DNA of 64,000 bases. Origin: an uncultured Flavobacteriales bacterium. Lineage in GTDB: Bacteria; Bacteroidota; Bacteroidia; Flavobacteriales_D; Sanyastnellaceae. Made by a program: the position numbers and the translations under genes. Positions 45,529 to 54,550 of this stretch are shown here, in pieces. The notes beneath the pieces are model-generated. The model saw only the letters and a program-made list of their open reading frames with translations, was not told the DNA's origin and ran no database searches. Numbering within the stretch: the stretch's first letter is position 1; every line of letters starts with the position of its first letter. The stretch lies in assembly GCA_937974555.1 (NCBI GenBank), contig CALJKR010000063.1, forward strand, positions 8,726 through 72,725, in the 5' to 3' direction.

Positions 45529-46260
45529 ATGAAAATCAAAATCTTTTCCCTCATTGTGGTGATGCTTTTTGCGCAATTCGCTAAAGCCCAAGAGACCGAA
45601 TTCAAAGACCTTTTGTCTTTGTTTGTCGATCAGAAATACGAAAAAGTATTGAACAAAGCGGAGAACTACACCGTGGGAGACGCTACCAAAAAGCACCCAT
45701 TGCCATACTTATACATCGCCATGTCATTGTATGAAATGTCAAAAATTGAGAAGTATGCCCAAATGGAAGAATACAAAAATGCGTTCAAAGACGCCATGAA
45801 ATACACTTCCAAGTATGCTGCCAAGGACAAGGAGAAAAAATATGTACAAGACTTCCCTGATTACTTCATCAATCTAAGAAAAGATCTAACATTGGAAGGC
45901 GATGTTCAATACGAAGGAGGAAAATACACCAAAGCCAAAGGTTTTTATGATTGTATGGTAGACTTTGATCCTAACGATGCCGGTGCTCACTTGATGTTGG
46001 CCCTTTGCTTTGCGCACTCCAAAGCGGTTAAAGAATCGGACACCGAATTTGCCAAAGCAAAAGAGTTATTGGTTTCGCAAACCTACTCAACAGACAACGA
46101 AGAGGTTAAGAAGCTTCTTAAAAACGCCTTGATCACTTATGCCAATGAATTGGGAGATGCCAACGACAAAAAGAAAGCAGCGGAATGGATGGGATATGCC
46201 AACGAGCTTTTCATGGATGACCCAGAATGGCAAATCAACTACAACTCGGTTACTCAATAA
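45529..46260 (+). CDS. Exported TPR-like protein of unknown function
   Basis: 243 residues from the ATG at 45529, selected because it gives the signal peptide MKIKIFSLIVVMLFAQFAKAQ; the longer frame from 45361 crosses the divergent promoter region. The mature protein is Lys-rich and helical, with one clear TPR-like pair (YEGGKYTKAKGFYDCMVDFDP, then AHLMLALCFAHSKAVK). Likely a periplasmic protein-protein interaction module. No close functional name can be given. Confidence 0.65.
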   Translation: MKIKIFSLIVVMLFAQFAKAQETEFKDLLSLFVDQKYEKVLNKAENYTVGDATKKHPLPYLYIAMSLYEMSKIEKYAQMEEYKNAFKDAMKYTSKYAAKDKEKKYVQDFPDYFINLRKDLTLEGDVQYEGGKYTKAKGFYDCMVDFDPNDAGAHLMLALCFAHSKAVKESDTEFAKAKELLVSQTYSTDNEEVKKLLKNALITYANELGDANDKKKAAEWMGYANELFMDDPEWQINYNSVTQ

Positions 46261-46273
46261 CCCAATGATATTG

Positions 46274-46308
46274 AAAAAAAATAGGCTCCGCATGGAGCCT
46301 ATTTTTTT
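46274..46308. terminator. Bidirectional intrinsic terminator
   Basis: GGCTCC (46284-46289), loop GCAT, GGAGCC (46294-46299) with A run before and T run after. It lies between the convergent TPR and oxidoreductase genes. Confidence 0.9.
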
Positions 46309-46318
46309 GTGGGGTTTT

Positions 46319-47341
46319 CTATTTTCTAATTTTGGGTGCAGCATCGTACATGCGCTCAATGATGTCCACCACTTTCATCCCTTCCAAAGCATTGGTGGTA
46401 ATGATGCTATTGCCTTTCAACGTCTCAACCACGTTTTCAATGATGTATACGTGATTGGCTGCAGACCCTTTGTAATGACCATAATCATTGGCTGGATTTC
46501 CTTCTGGCAATAAAGGCATCTCGTAATCTTGGATGTGACAATATTGAACTTCGTTCATGTACTGTCCGCCAATTTTTACGGTACCCTTTTCTCCGATAAT
46601 CGTCATACTACTTTCATAGTTTTGATCGTAAACCGATGTGGAGAAATTAAAGGATCCCAGACCGCCATTCACAAAATCAAAATTCACCATTCCTGAATCC
46701 TCAAACTGCGTTGAATGTCCGTGATTAAAGTCCATCATGCGGGCTTGGATATTGGTGATATCCCCAAATAGCCAATACATGATGTCTATGAAGTGAGAGA
46801 ATTGGGTAAACAAAGTACCACCGTCATTATCCAAAGTACCTTTCCAATGGTTTTTCTTGTAATAGCGATCATCGCGGTTCCAATAGCAATTGATATTGAC
46901 CATGTAGATCTCTCCCAGTTTACCATCTTCCAACAATTGCTTAATCCACTGAGAAGGCGGACTGTATCGGTTTTGCATGACACAAAACACCTGTCTGTGC
47001 ACCTGCAAACTTTTAAAAATAATCTCTTCACAAGCCGCCTTGGTTAAAGCCATCGGCTTTTCTACCACCAAATGCTTCTTGGCATTCAACACCTGCATGG
47101 ATTGCCCCGCGTGCAGTCCGTTGGGGGTACAAACACTCACCACTTCTATCTCAGGCATGGCCTTGAACATCTCATCCACATTGTGAAAAAGGGGAACCTG
47201 ATAATCTTGGATATTGCACTCCTCAGCGGAACGCACATCACAAAAAGCAACGAGTTCACAGTCTGGATTGCGCTTCACCATTTCAGCATGACGCTTTCCA
47301 ATGTGTCCTGCTCCGATAACTGCAAATTTAATTTTTGACAT
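46319..47341 (-). CDS. Gfo/Idh/MocA-family oxidoreductase, possibly WbpB/WlbA-like
   Basis: 340 residues. Rossmann start FAVIGAGHIGKRHAEMV. VEKPMAL carries the conserved Lys, and the catalytic region has GGTLFTQFSHFIDIMYWLFGD. Length, WNRDDRYYKKNHWKG and the SHFIDI block resemble UDP-N-acetyl-2-amino-2-deoxyglucuronate dehydrogenases used in surface sugar synthesis. No other sugar-nucleotide genes adjoin, so substrate is uncertain. Cytosolic, with no signal peptide; compare the exported relative at 4140. Confidence 0.8.
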   Translation of the reverse strand: MSKIKFAVIGAGHIGKRHAEMVKRNPDCELVAFCDVRSAEECNIQDYQVPLFHNVDEMFKAMPEIEVVSVCTPNGLHAGQSMQVLNAKKHLVVEKPMALTKAACEEIIFKSLQVHRQVFCVMQNRYSPPSQWIKQLLEDGKLGEIYMVNINCYWNRDDRYYKKNHWKGTLDNDGGTLFTQFSHFIDIMYWLFGDITNIQARMMDFNHGHSTQFEDSGMVNFDFVNGGLGSFNFSTSVYDQNYESSMTIIGEKGTVKIGGQYMNEVQYCHIQDYEMPLLPEGNPANDYGHYKGSAANHVYIIENVVETLKGNSIITTNALEGMKVVDIIERMYDAAPKIRK

Positions 47342-47362
47342 TATTCAATCGATTTTGAGTCA

Positions 47363-47370
47363 CAAAGATA
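47363..47370 (-). promoter_or_regulatory. Promoter -7 box TATCTTTG before the oxidoreductase
   Basis: A perfect TAnnTTTG match on the minus strand, 21 nt before the ATG at 47341 and just downstream of the patatin stop. Suggests separate transcription. Confidence 0.4.
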
Positions 47371-47375
47371 AAGAA

Positions 47376-49655
47376 TCAATCCCGTGGAGAGTCATTATAA
47401 AGAATATACCCAAAGTGAATCATGAGAGAAAAAGGATCGGTCTTCCCTTGGTAGTAATTGAGCTGCAAAGAAACTGGCCCCGCCATGGTTTGATATGCCA
47501 AGCCTGTGCTGTAAATTCTATTCTTGATTACATCGCGATTCAATACAGCCTTGCTAAAATCGTCTTGGGCAAAATAACGGTAGTTGTTCATTTGATGCGC
47601 CTCTACCCGCCATTGAAGATTGTTTCCCAAAGCAAAAACACTTTTTACTCCAAGGCCCAAATAGGTGAGTCCTCTAAATTGAGACAAGAAAAAGGTAGAA
47701 CTTTCCGCGGTGGGCAAATAAGCTTGTTCTTGAATCAATGAAGAAACATAATTATTGAATACCTTCTGATTGCTGTGCACCCCCTCCATGGCATACCCCA
47801 AAGACCAGCGTTTCCAAAACCTCAAATAACCTTCCGTTCTCAACATCACCACCTGCCAATTTTGATGGGCAACGGTAGAATCTCGAATGAGATTGGTGGT
47901 TCCGGGAACAGTCAACTCGGTGCCATTGACATTCTTCAATTGGATCAATGCACGATGTCCATCTGAAGCATACATGGATTGATTCAATGTATTAACGTCC
48001 CAGGTCAATTTATTCACCCAACCTTCCAAGTGCGTGACATCTGCTGTATCCACGCTGATGAACTGTCTGGTTTGGTAGTAATTGTCTCTTTGGTCCATGG
48101 CATAGCTTTGAAACTTCACCACGGAATGTTGACCTGATGCCCAGCGCAATTGTGCTTTGAGATAACGATCATATTTTAAAACAAAAGAAGGCTTGGTGTC
48201 CTCAAAGAAAGCCGATACACTGCGGTAATAGTCCCATCGGTTTTGACAATATTCCAGATTGATACTGATGGGAATCCGATAACTCCTGTTTCGATATTCT
48301 GTACCCAACAACACCGAACCATAAAACCGCCCAAAATAACTATTGCCGTACCACATGAAATTAAAAGACTTGAGCGGGCGCTGCACAAAACTTACCATTC
48401 CTGTGTTAATCGACCTTGAAGAAAAATTGCCTCCCAATGAAACCTGAATCGGAGGAGATTTTTTAACGCGCAATTCCAAACAATATCCAGACTTGTTGCT
48501 CTTATCCAATCGAACCACGGGAAAAACGGAAGCGATTCCTGGCTCTTTCCAAAAGGAATAAAATCGGGGTTCAAATTTGACCAAGTTCATTTCCTTTAAT
48601 CCTTTAATCAATGAGCTTTGGAGACGCTCATTCTCCTTGTTGGACAACCCTTGAACGGACAACTGGGTCAAAGTTTGCGGGCAAGGCAGGTTGGCAAATT
48701 GACTCCGTTTGCGTTGAATCTCAAATGGCATCATTTTCCTTTCGCTCAGAGAATCCAGTTCATCCAGGTATTTCTGGGCTTGCTGATAACCCATTTCCAC
48801 AATTTCTGGGGCCCGCTGAAAGTCAAACGTTCCGGCTTCGATATTCAATTCGATGGTTCGAAATTGATCACATATAAAAGCGGGATTGTCTCTGTAAATA
48901 ATGAGGTTTTCCAATTGCGACATCACATCACTCTCATCCACTTTGCTGCCGGTTTTGGATACATTAGAACCGATGATTAAATCGGGCGCAAATTCACTGC
49001 ACATGACGTCAATGGGGAAGTTGTTGTAAATACCCCCGTCATAATACAAGCGATCTTGAATGCGAATGGGGGGGATGTAAAAAGGATAGGTCATCGAAGC
49101 ACGAATGGCTTCTGACAAAGATCCTGATTTAAAAACCACCTCTTCTTTATTTTCAACATCTGCAGCCACGCAGCGAAAAGGGATCATCAATGAATCAAAG
49201 TTTTCTTGGCTTCGCAAAGACGCCCAAGCCAGGCCTTCCATGGTTTCCCAATCCAAGGGTTCAGGGTCGATATAATGCGTAGGGAGAACCACTTTAAGGC
49301 CTGTCCCTTTTTTTAAATTCAATTTCAGCATGCCCGCATCCCGCATGGGCTCACGGTAGTAGAATTGCAATTCACTCCCCACCTTTCCTTCCGACATGCG
49401 CCAATAGTTCTCGGTACTGACATAGGCTTCCATCTCAGCCACGCTCATTCCCGAAGCATACATCGCCCCAATTGCACCGCCCATGCTGGTTCCCACAATG
49501 TAATCAATTGGAATACGTCTTTCCTCCAATGCCTTAATCACCCCGATGTGGGCCAGTCCTTGTGCTCCTCCTCCACTCAATACCAAACCTACTTTCTGTG
49601 CATGGAGACCCAGCACCAAGAAATAGATCATTAGAAAGAGTGGCCATTTTTTCAT
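47376..49655 (-). CDS. Patatin-like phospholipase fused to POTRA/outer-membrane barrel
   Basis: 759 residues, signal peptide to about residue 20. The patatin domain has the oxyanion loop SGGGAQGLAHIG, nucleophile elbow GTSMG (Ser57) and the DGG Asp206 (YYDGGIYNNFP). A POTRA-like segment (QTLTQLSVQGLSNKENERLQ) and a BamA/TpsB-like barrel of about 380 residues follow, ending FSLMIHFGYILY. This is the type V secretion (PlpD-like) architecture, in which the lipase domain is displayed or released. Likely hydrolyses phospholipids. All catalytic residues are present. Confidence 0.9.
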   Translation of the reverse strand: MKKWPLFLMIYFLVLGLHAQKVGLVLSGGGAQGLAHIGVIKALEERRIPIDYIVGTSMGGAIGAMYASGMSVAEMEAYVSTENYWRMSEGKVGSELQFYYREPMRDAGMLKLNLKKGTGLKVVLPTHYIDPEPLDWETMEGLAWASLRSQENFDSLMIPFRCVAADVENKEEVVFKSGSLSEAIRASMTYPFYIPPIRIQDRLYYDGGIYNNFPIDVMCSEFAPDLIIGSNVSKTGSKVDESDVMSQLENLIIYRDNPAFICDQFRTIELNIEAGTFDFQRAPEIVEMGYQQAQKYLDELDSLSERKMMPFEIQRKRSQFANLPCPQTLTQLSVQGLSNKENERLQSSLIKGLKEMNLVKFEPRFYSFWKEPGIASVFPVVRLDKSNKSGYCLELRVKKSPPIQVSLGGNFSSRSINTGMVSFVQRPLKSFNFMWYGNSYFGRFYGSVLLGTEYRNRSYRIPISINLEYCQNRWDYYRSVSAFFEDTKPSFVLKYDRYLKAQLRWASGQHSVVKFQSYAMDQRDNYYQTRQFISVDTADVTHLEGWVNKLTWDVNTLNQSMYASDGHRALIQLKNVNGTELTVPGTTNLIRDSTVAHQNWQVVMLRTEGYLRFWKRWSLGYAMEGVHSNQKVFNNYVSSLIQEQAYLPTAESSTFFLSQFRGLTYLGLGVKSVFALGNNLQWRVEAHQMNNYRYFAQDDFSKAVLNRDVIKNRIYSTGLAYQTMAGPVSLQLNYYQGKTDPFSLMIHFGYILYNDSPRD

Positions 49656-49659
49656 GTAT

Positions 49660-49667
49660 CAAAGTTA
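49660..49667 (-). promoter_or_regulatory. Promoter -7 box TAACTTTG before the patatin gene
   Basis: A perfect TAnnTTTG match ending 4 nt before the ATG on the minus strand. A weaker TAATTTTA (49691-49698) sits equally close to the divergent histidine kinase. Confidence 0.4.
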
Positions 49668-49702
49668 ATCACCTCAATGCTATTTCGGCGTAATTTTACA
49701 AC

Positions 49703-50602
49703 ATGTTCCAACGAAAATTTCGCCAACGACTATTGCATATCCTGTTTGTATATGTCATTCTGCAATTGTTCTGGTGGGGAGTTCAGTTGTATCGAAGTTA
49801 CAATGTCCTCTATACCGACAAGGGCCAATTGATGAGCAAATTGGGCATGATCATCGGTGAAGGCACTGTCTTTTCAATACTGCTCTTTTTGGGTTTTCGA
49901 TGGATCAACAAAAGCATCAAGAAGGAGATGGAATCCGCCACGGTTGAAAAGACATTTTTGCTTTCTGTCACCCATGAATTAAAAACACCCATTGCTTCTA
50001 TCCGATTGATGTTAGATACCCTTACGCGTCACAAGACCGAAGAATTGAAACAACAGCAGATATTGGGTCAGGCGCAAAGCGAATTGACCCGCCTTCAAAA
50101 ACAAATTGAAAATATCTTATTGACCTCCAGAACCTCCACCGGGCGTTTTGAGAACCAAGACCAAATGATTGTTCTCAACGAATTTGTGGGAACCGAGCTA
50201 AAAAAAATTCAAAAGTGGTATCCTGAACATCGTTTTCAATTGAACCTAGACCCCGCTTGCAAATTGCACATGGATCCTGAACTTTTGGGTTCGATTTTAT
50301 TCAATTTGGTAGACAACGCTTGCAAATACAGCCCGATACAAAGCTTGATTGAAATCAAAGGAAAACAAACCGAGGGCTATCTCACTTTGCAGATTTTAGA
50401 TCAAGGCAAAGGGGTTTCAGATGAAGAAAGAAAAAAAATGACCCAAATGTTTTATCGCAACGCACAAACCTCTGATCAAGTAAGTGGTAGCGGATTGGGA
50501 TTGTATTTGGTCAACAATATCATCAAATTTTATCGTGGCAGCATTTCATTTTCCAACCGAGAAAATGGAGGTACCTGCGCGCAAGTGACTTTACCGGTAT
50601 GA
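49703..50602 (+). CDS. Membrane sensor histidine kinase, orphan
   Basis: 299 residues. Two membrane helices (about 10-30 and 49-67) enclose a tiny loop, so there is almost no periplasmic sensor domain. The H-box SVTHELKTPIASIRL puts the phospho-acceptor at His91, followed by an N-box (FNLVDNACKYS) and G-boxes (DQGKGVSD, GSGLGLYLV). No HAMP domain is evident. No response regulator lies next to it. It overlaps gpmI as ATGA, an unusual pairing. The signal is unknown. Confidence 0.9.
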   Translation: MFQRKFRQRLLHILFVYVILQLFWWGVQLYRSYNVLYTDKGQLMSKLGMIIGEGTVFSILLFLGFRWINKSIKKEMESATVEKTFLLSVTHELKTPIASIRLMLDTLTRHKTEELKQQQILGQAQSELTRLQKQIENILLTSRTSTGRFENQDQMIVLNEFVGTELKKIQKWYPEHRFQLNLDPACKLHMDPELLGSILFNLVDNACKYSPIQSLIEIKGKQTEGYLTLQILDQGKGVSDEERKKMTQMFYRNAQTSDQVSGSGLGLYLVNNIIKFYRGSISFSNRENGGTCAQVTLPV

Positions 50603-52113
50603 CAAAAAAAGCAGCATTGATCATCCTTGATGGATGGGGAATTGGAAAAAAAGACAACAGCGACGCCATTTTCATGGCCCAAACGCCTTTTACAGATCAA
50701 TTGAATCAACAGTATCCGCATGCCACTTTGCGCACGGATGGAGAGAATGTTGGACTTCCTGATGGTCAGATGGGGAACAGTGAAGTGGGTCACATGAATA
50801 TCGGCGCAGGAAGAATTGTCTTTCAAGAATTGGTGCGCATCAACAAAGAAATCAGAGAACGCGCTTTTCACAACCAATCGGTTTTGCGAGCGGCCTTTGC
50901 TCATGCACAAAATGCCCATAAAAAAGTACATTTGATTGGTTTAATCAGCGACGGCGGGGTTCACTCCCATTGGAAGCACGCTGCTGCAATCGCTGAAATT
51001 GCCAATGAATATCCCGAAGTTTCCACTCTGCTTCACGTCATCACGGATGGTCGTGATACGGATCCCAACAGCGCCTTGGGTTTTGTCAACGAATTGATTT
51101 CGGAAACGCAGAACACCCCCATTCGCTTGGCCACTGTTATCGGAAGATATTTTGCAATGGACCGAGACAAACGCTGGGAACGCGTAAAGAAAGCTTACGA
51201 TTTATACGTGCATGCTCACGGAGAAGCAGTGGCATCAGCCCAAGAAGCCATTCAAAAAAGCTACGATCGCCAAATCACGGATGAATTCATTGAACCATTT
51301 GTTATTCAAGGCGTGGATGCAAAAATTGAAACCGGAGATACCGTTATTTGTTTCAATTATAGAACCGACCGTTGCCGAGAAATTACGCAGGTTTTAAGTC
51401 AACAAGACTTCCCTGATTTTGAAATGTCGGTCATTCCAGGGTTGCATTATGTGACCATGACCCAATACGACGAAAGTTTTAAGAACGTGCATGTGGTTTA
51501 CGAAAAAGACAACTTGGAAAGTACCTTGGGCGAGGTAATTTCTAGAGCTGGTCGTACGCAATTGAGAATGGCTGAAACCGAGAAATATCCGCATGTCACC
51601 TTCTTCTTTAGTGGAGGACGTGAAGCGCAATTTGAAGGAGAATCTCGCGCCATGGCTCCATCTCCCAAAGTGGCAACCTATGACTTACAACCCGAAATGA
51701 GTGCCTTTGAATTGAAAGACAAAGCCATTCAATGGATGGACGAATCCCAACCGGATTTCATCTGTTTAAATTTCGCCAACCCCGATATGGTTGGACACAC
51801 TGGTGTGTTTCCGGCCATTGTTAAGGCGGTAGAAACCGTGGACACCTGTTTGGCTGAAGTGGTGAATCACGGTTTAACATTGGGCTATCAATTTGTCATC
51901 ATAGCAGACCATGGCAATGCAGACAAAGCCTTTAATGAAGATGGAAGTCCCAATACCGCACATACCACCAACCCAGTGCCTGTTTGGATCATCGGTGATG
52001 GTGTCGAATCTGTGAACCATGGAATTCTCGCGGATGTTGCGCCAACCATTTTGGACTTGATGCAAATAAAAAAGCCGGAACTGATGTCCGGCCTTTCATT
52101 GATTGTTCGATAA
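50599..52113 (+). CDS. gpmI: Cofactor-independent (2,3-bisphosphoglycerate-independent) phosphoglycerate mutase
   Basis: 504 residues, normal for GpmI. The metal/active-site motifs are DGWGIG (Asp11), catalytic Ser61 in GQMGNSEVGH, HVITDGRDTDPNS, NYRTDRCREI and the C-terminal IADHGNADKA. It interconverts 3- and 2-phosphoglycerate in glycolysis and gluconeogenesis with Mn2+. Start overlaps the histidine kinase stop. A hairpin follows. Confidence 0.97.
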   Translation: MTKKAALIILDGWGIGKKDNSDAIFMAQTPFTDQLNQQYPHATLRTDGENVGLPDGQMGNSEVGHMNIGAGRIVFQELVRINKEIRERAFHNQSVLRAAFAHAQNAHKKVHLIGLISDGGVHSHWKHAAAIAEIANEYPEVSTLLHVITDGRDTDPNSALGFVNELISETQNTPIRLATVIGRYFAMDRDKRWERVKKAYDLYVHAHGEAVASAQEAIQKSYDRQITDEFIEPFVIQGVDAKIETGDTVICFNYRTDRCREITQVLSQQDFPDFEMSVIPGLHYVTMTQYDESFKNVHVVYEKDNLESTLGEVISRAGRTQLRMAETEKYPHVTFFFSGGREAQFEGESRAMAPSPKVATYDLQPEMSAFELKDKAIQWMDESQPDFICLNFANPDMVGHTGVFPAIVKAVETVDTCLAEVVNHGLTLGYQFVIIADHGNADKAFNEDGSPNTAHTTNPVPVWIIGDGVESVNHGILADVAPTILDLMQIKKPELMSGLSLIVR

Positions 52114-52131
52114 TCAGCTTTCCGGCTGATT
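52112..52131. terminator. Possible terminator hairpin after gpmI
   Basis: AATCAGC and GCTGATT around TTTCCG at the gpmI stop codon. No T run follows, so it may only be an mRNA-end structure shared with the convergent gene. Confidence 0.4.
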
Positions 52132-52144
52132 ATCGCTTAGTACG

Positions 52145-54235
52145 TTATCTGAAAATTTCCACAGTGCCTTTGAAGAACTCTTCTTTGGCTTTGCGCTTCA
52201 ACATGAAGACATAGTAATAGGTTCCTTCTGCCAAATCCCGTGGGTTCCAGCTGTTGTCGTAGTTTTCATTTTCATAAACCAAGGTTCCCCAACGGTTGTA
52301 TACGCGAAGAGTTGAACCAGGGAAGCGTCGCACTCCTTTGCTGTCCATCAAACCTCTTATCCAAAAACTATTGTTGTTTTTGGGATCTCCATTGTTTTGG
52401 GTGGGATCATTAAAATATACATCATTAGGATCATACTCCTCATCCGGCGTGAAGATATTGGGAATTGTGATTTCGCAAATTTGTGGAATGTAAACAAAGC
52501 TCGCTGTGTCGTCATAACCACAGGTTGTTTCAGTCAACACGCAATGAAAAGTTTCAGCCCAAATTGAAGGGATAGACAAGAAATTTGTATTCGACCCCAT
52601 GTCTTCCTCCACACCCAAATCTACATTGTAATAGTACCATTCGTACTGGAAAGTTGAATTAACAGGCAATATCAAAGTATCTGGATCACCGTCACAAATA
52701 AGAGAGTCAACGGTAACGCCATAAGCTGGAGGCGGATTAGGAGTAATTATATTGAAACTGGCTGAATCCGTAACCCCGCAGTAGTCACGAACCGTAACCC
52801 AATATTCACCTTCTGCAATGGGATTGGCTGAAGAGTGACTCAAGTTCTGCGTTGGGCCAGTTCCAATGACAGTACCATCTGGATTTTCCCATGAAAAAGT
52901 GTAATTGGGTACCCCATTGGAGACCAAAGAAGAAGCATTGACACTTTGGGGAACGCCGTAACACATTGGGAAGTCATTGATGGTTCCCAATTGCACTGGA
53001 TTGTAATCCACCAATAGCAAAGTAGCCACTGCCGTATCGATTTCCATTACCCCATTGACCAAATGATCATAGATGAAACTCACTGTAATGGTTTCAACAC
53101 CTGACGTAATGCCACTGTACGTAATCATCGAATCGGTTTCCGCTTGTTGATCCACCAAGGCATTGATGAACAAAGTATCGGGTGTATTGGGATACAAAAT
53201 GATTTGATTCACACCACCTGTGGTATAGTCGGTGCCGTAGATGGCCGAACCTCCATATACAATTTGAATGGTATCGGGATCGATAGAACACGCCGGAGGA
53301 TTGATGATGAATGAACCGTCATAACAGCTCTCCCCTTCTAAAATCGCGTTAGCTGGAAAGTTAGGAATCGGACTGATACCAGGAGCAGAAACCGAAAGTG
53401 GGGTAATCAAATTGGTTCCCACATTGAAAGATCCGGCTTCCAAGCATACAAAAGACTGTAAGCTTTGGTCACCGCAGTCGGCAATAGCCAATCGAATGTG
53501 ATAGGTAGAACCGCACTGCAAAGGATGTTCAGCCAACAAAGAAGCTGTGTATCCATTGGAATTGATATCGATGTTGGTTTGATTATCGATGTAATAAGAA
53601 GCATTTAAAACATTGTTCACTGAACTGATCGTAATCGGAAGCGGAGGATTGGAATTGGGAACCGCTGCGATGTTCACTGCACCACCTGGGAAAGCGGGGG
53701 GCGAAGCATAAGGACCGGTAATGCCAGGTCCAGACAAGAAGAATGCAAATACGTCATTGTACTGGCTGTTGACGAAAGTCAAATATTCATCCGATCCAAA
53801 AATGTAGTTGAAATTCAAAGTATTTCCCGTTGCAACAAAATCAAACTCCAACATCGCCACGTTGTGCACGCTGGTGATGGTAAAAGTTTGATTAATCATA
53901 GGAGGCACCGATTGTGCCACAGACAGCAAATCCGCTTGGGTCGCGATATCCGGTGTAACCGCTCCCACGACTCCTGCAGGATCCAAGGTCACCACATCAT
54001 CGGTACAAATGACAACACCCTCTGGGATAGTGAAAGAAGATGGAGCACCCAAACCGGTCAATTGTCCCAACTGCAATGCACTTCCAGTAAACTGCGCATT
54101 GAAGTAAGTAACCCCTGGGCCCAAAAGATATTGAACCGCTTGGTCTGCGGTCATGCTATTGGTCACCGTGATTTGACCGAAGGCACTGGTCGACATCAAC
54201 GCCAAACCCAAAACTAAACTCTTCACTAACTTCAT
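52145..54235 (-). CDS. Choice-of-anchor L protein with gliding-motility (T9SS type B) C-terminus
   Basis: 696 residues with signal peptide (to FGQ, about 21). The first half is a choice-of-anchor L domain (MTADQAVQYLLGPGVTYFNA, FNYIFGSDEYLTFVNSQYND, NGYTASLLAEHPLQCGSTYH). An Ig/PKD-like region with FSWENPDG follows. The C-terminal 100 residues are the gliding-motility-associated, type B T9SS signal (IPNIFTPDEEYDPNDVYF, LRVYNRWGTLVYENENYDNS, GTYYYVFMLK). Probably a cell-surface adhesin attached via T9SS. The upstream region is repeat-rich. Confidence 0.9.
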   Translation of the reverse strand: MKLVKSLVLGLALMSTSAFGQITVTNSMTADQAVQYLLGPGVTYFNAQFTGSALQLGQLTGLGAPSSFTIPEGVVICTDDVVTLDPAGVVGAVTPDIATQADLLSVAQSVPPMINQTFTITSVHNVAMLEFDFVATGNTLNFNYIFGSDEYLTFVNSQYNDVFAFFLSGPGITGPYASPPAFPGGAVNIAAVPNSNPPLPITISSVNNVLNASYYIDNQTNIDINSNGYTASLLAEHPLQCGSTYHIRLAIADCGDQSLQSFVCLEAGSFNVGTNLITPLSVSAPGISPIPNFPANAILEGESCYDGSFIINPPACSIDPDTIQIVYGGSAIYGTDYTTGGVNQIILYPNTPDTLFINALVDQQAETDSMITYSGITSGVETITVSFIYDHLVNGVMEIDTAVATLLLVDYNPVQLGTINDFPMCYGVPQSVNASSLVSNGVPNYTFSWENPDGTVIGTGPTQNLSHSSANPIAEGEYWVTVRDYCGVTDSASFNIITPNPPPAYGVTVDSLICDGDPDTLILPVNSTFQYEWYYYNVDLGVEEDMGSNTNFLSIPSIWAETFHCVLTETTCGYDDTASFVYIPQICEITIPNIFTPDEEYDPNDVYFNDPTQNNGDPKNNNSFWIRGLMDSKGVRRFPGSTLRVYNRWGTLVYENENYDNSWNPRDLAEGTYYYVFMLKRKAKEEFFKGTVEIFR

Positions 54236-54312
54236 ATACTTTGTGATATAAAAATTACTCTTCTACCTTTTTCTAAAGCCGAAGCTCTATTCCCGCATTA
54301 TTCTTTTCAATT

Positions 54313-54401
54313 GGGCCAATGCCCCATCTTTCTCTCTTCCATCTAAATCGGGCTAAAGCCCATACATTCTCTCTTCCATCTCAATCGGGCTAAAGCCCGA
54401 T
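54313..54401. repeat. 37-bp direct repeats with REP-like palindrome
   Basis: The core GGGCCAATGCCC at 54313 and GGGCTAAAGCCC at 54350 and 54387 recur at an exact 37-bp period, joined by a near-identical TTCTCTCTTCCATCT spacer. The last copy extends to an 18-bp palindrome, ATCGGGCTAAAGCCCGAT. Resembles repetitive extragenic palindromes. Confidence 0.8.
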
Positions 54402-54409
54402 CCCAACCT

Positions 54410-54473
54410 CATCCCTTCATCCCTTCATCTCCTCATCCCCTCATCCCTTCATCCCCTCTTCCCTTCATCCCCT
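54410..54473 (+). repeat. 8-bp tandem repeat (CATCCCYT)n
   Basis: Eight units in exact 8-bp register, mostly CATCCCTT or CATCCCCT, with single-base variants such as CATCTCCT and CTTCCCTT. A related short tract precedes pcm (30603-30633). Confidence 0.85.
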
Positions 54474-54538
54474 CACCCCATTAACCTTTTTACTGAATAA
54501 TAGATGGTAAATATAGGCCAAAAGTTGCATCCTTTCTT

Positions 54539-54546
54539 TATTTTCG
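54539..54546 (+). promoter_or_regulatory. Promoter -7 box TATTTTCG before the LolD-like gene
   Basis: Identical to the recN box and 4 nt from the ATG at 54551; implies a leaderless or very short leader. Confidence 0.38.
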
Positions 54547-54550
54547 CTCC

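Larger units (their letters stand above)
54236..54550. other. Repeat-filled divergent intergenic region
   Basis: 315 bp between divergent start codons. It holds 37-bp repeats with a GGGCTAAAGCCC palindrome (54313-54401), an 8-bp C-rich tandem tract (54410-54473) and a promoter box before the LolD-like gene. A degenerate fourth palindrome (TTTCTAAAGCCG, 54270-54281) may precede the set. No ORF or RNA gene is recognisable. Confidence 0.7.

Noticed and set aside
54313..54401. CRISPR-like array
   Set aside because: The spacer between palindromes is itself repeated, so there are no unique spacers, and no cas genes are nearby.
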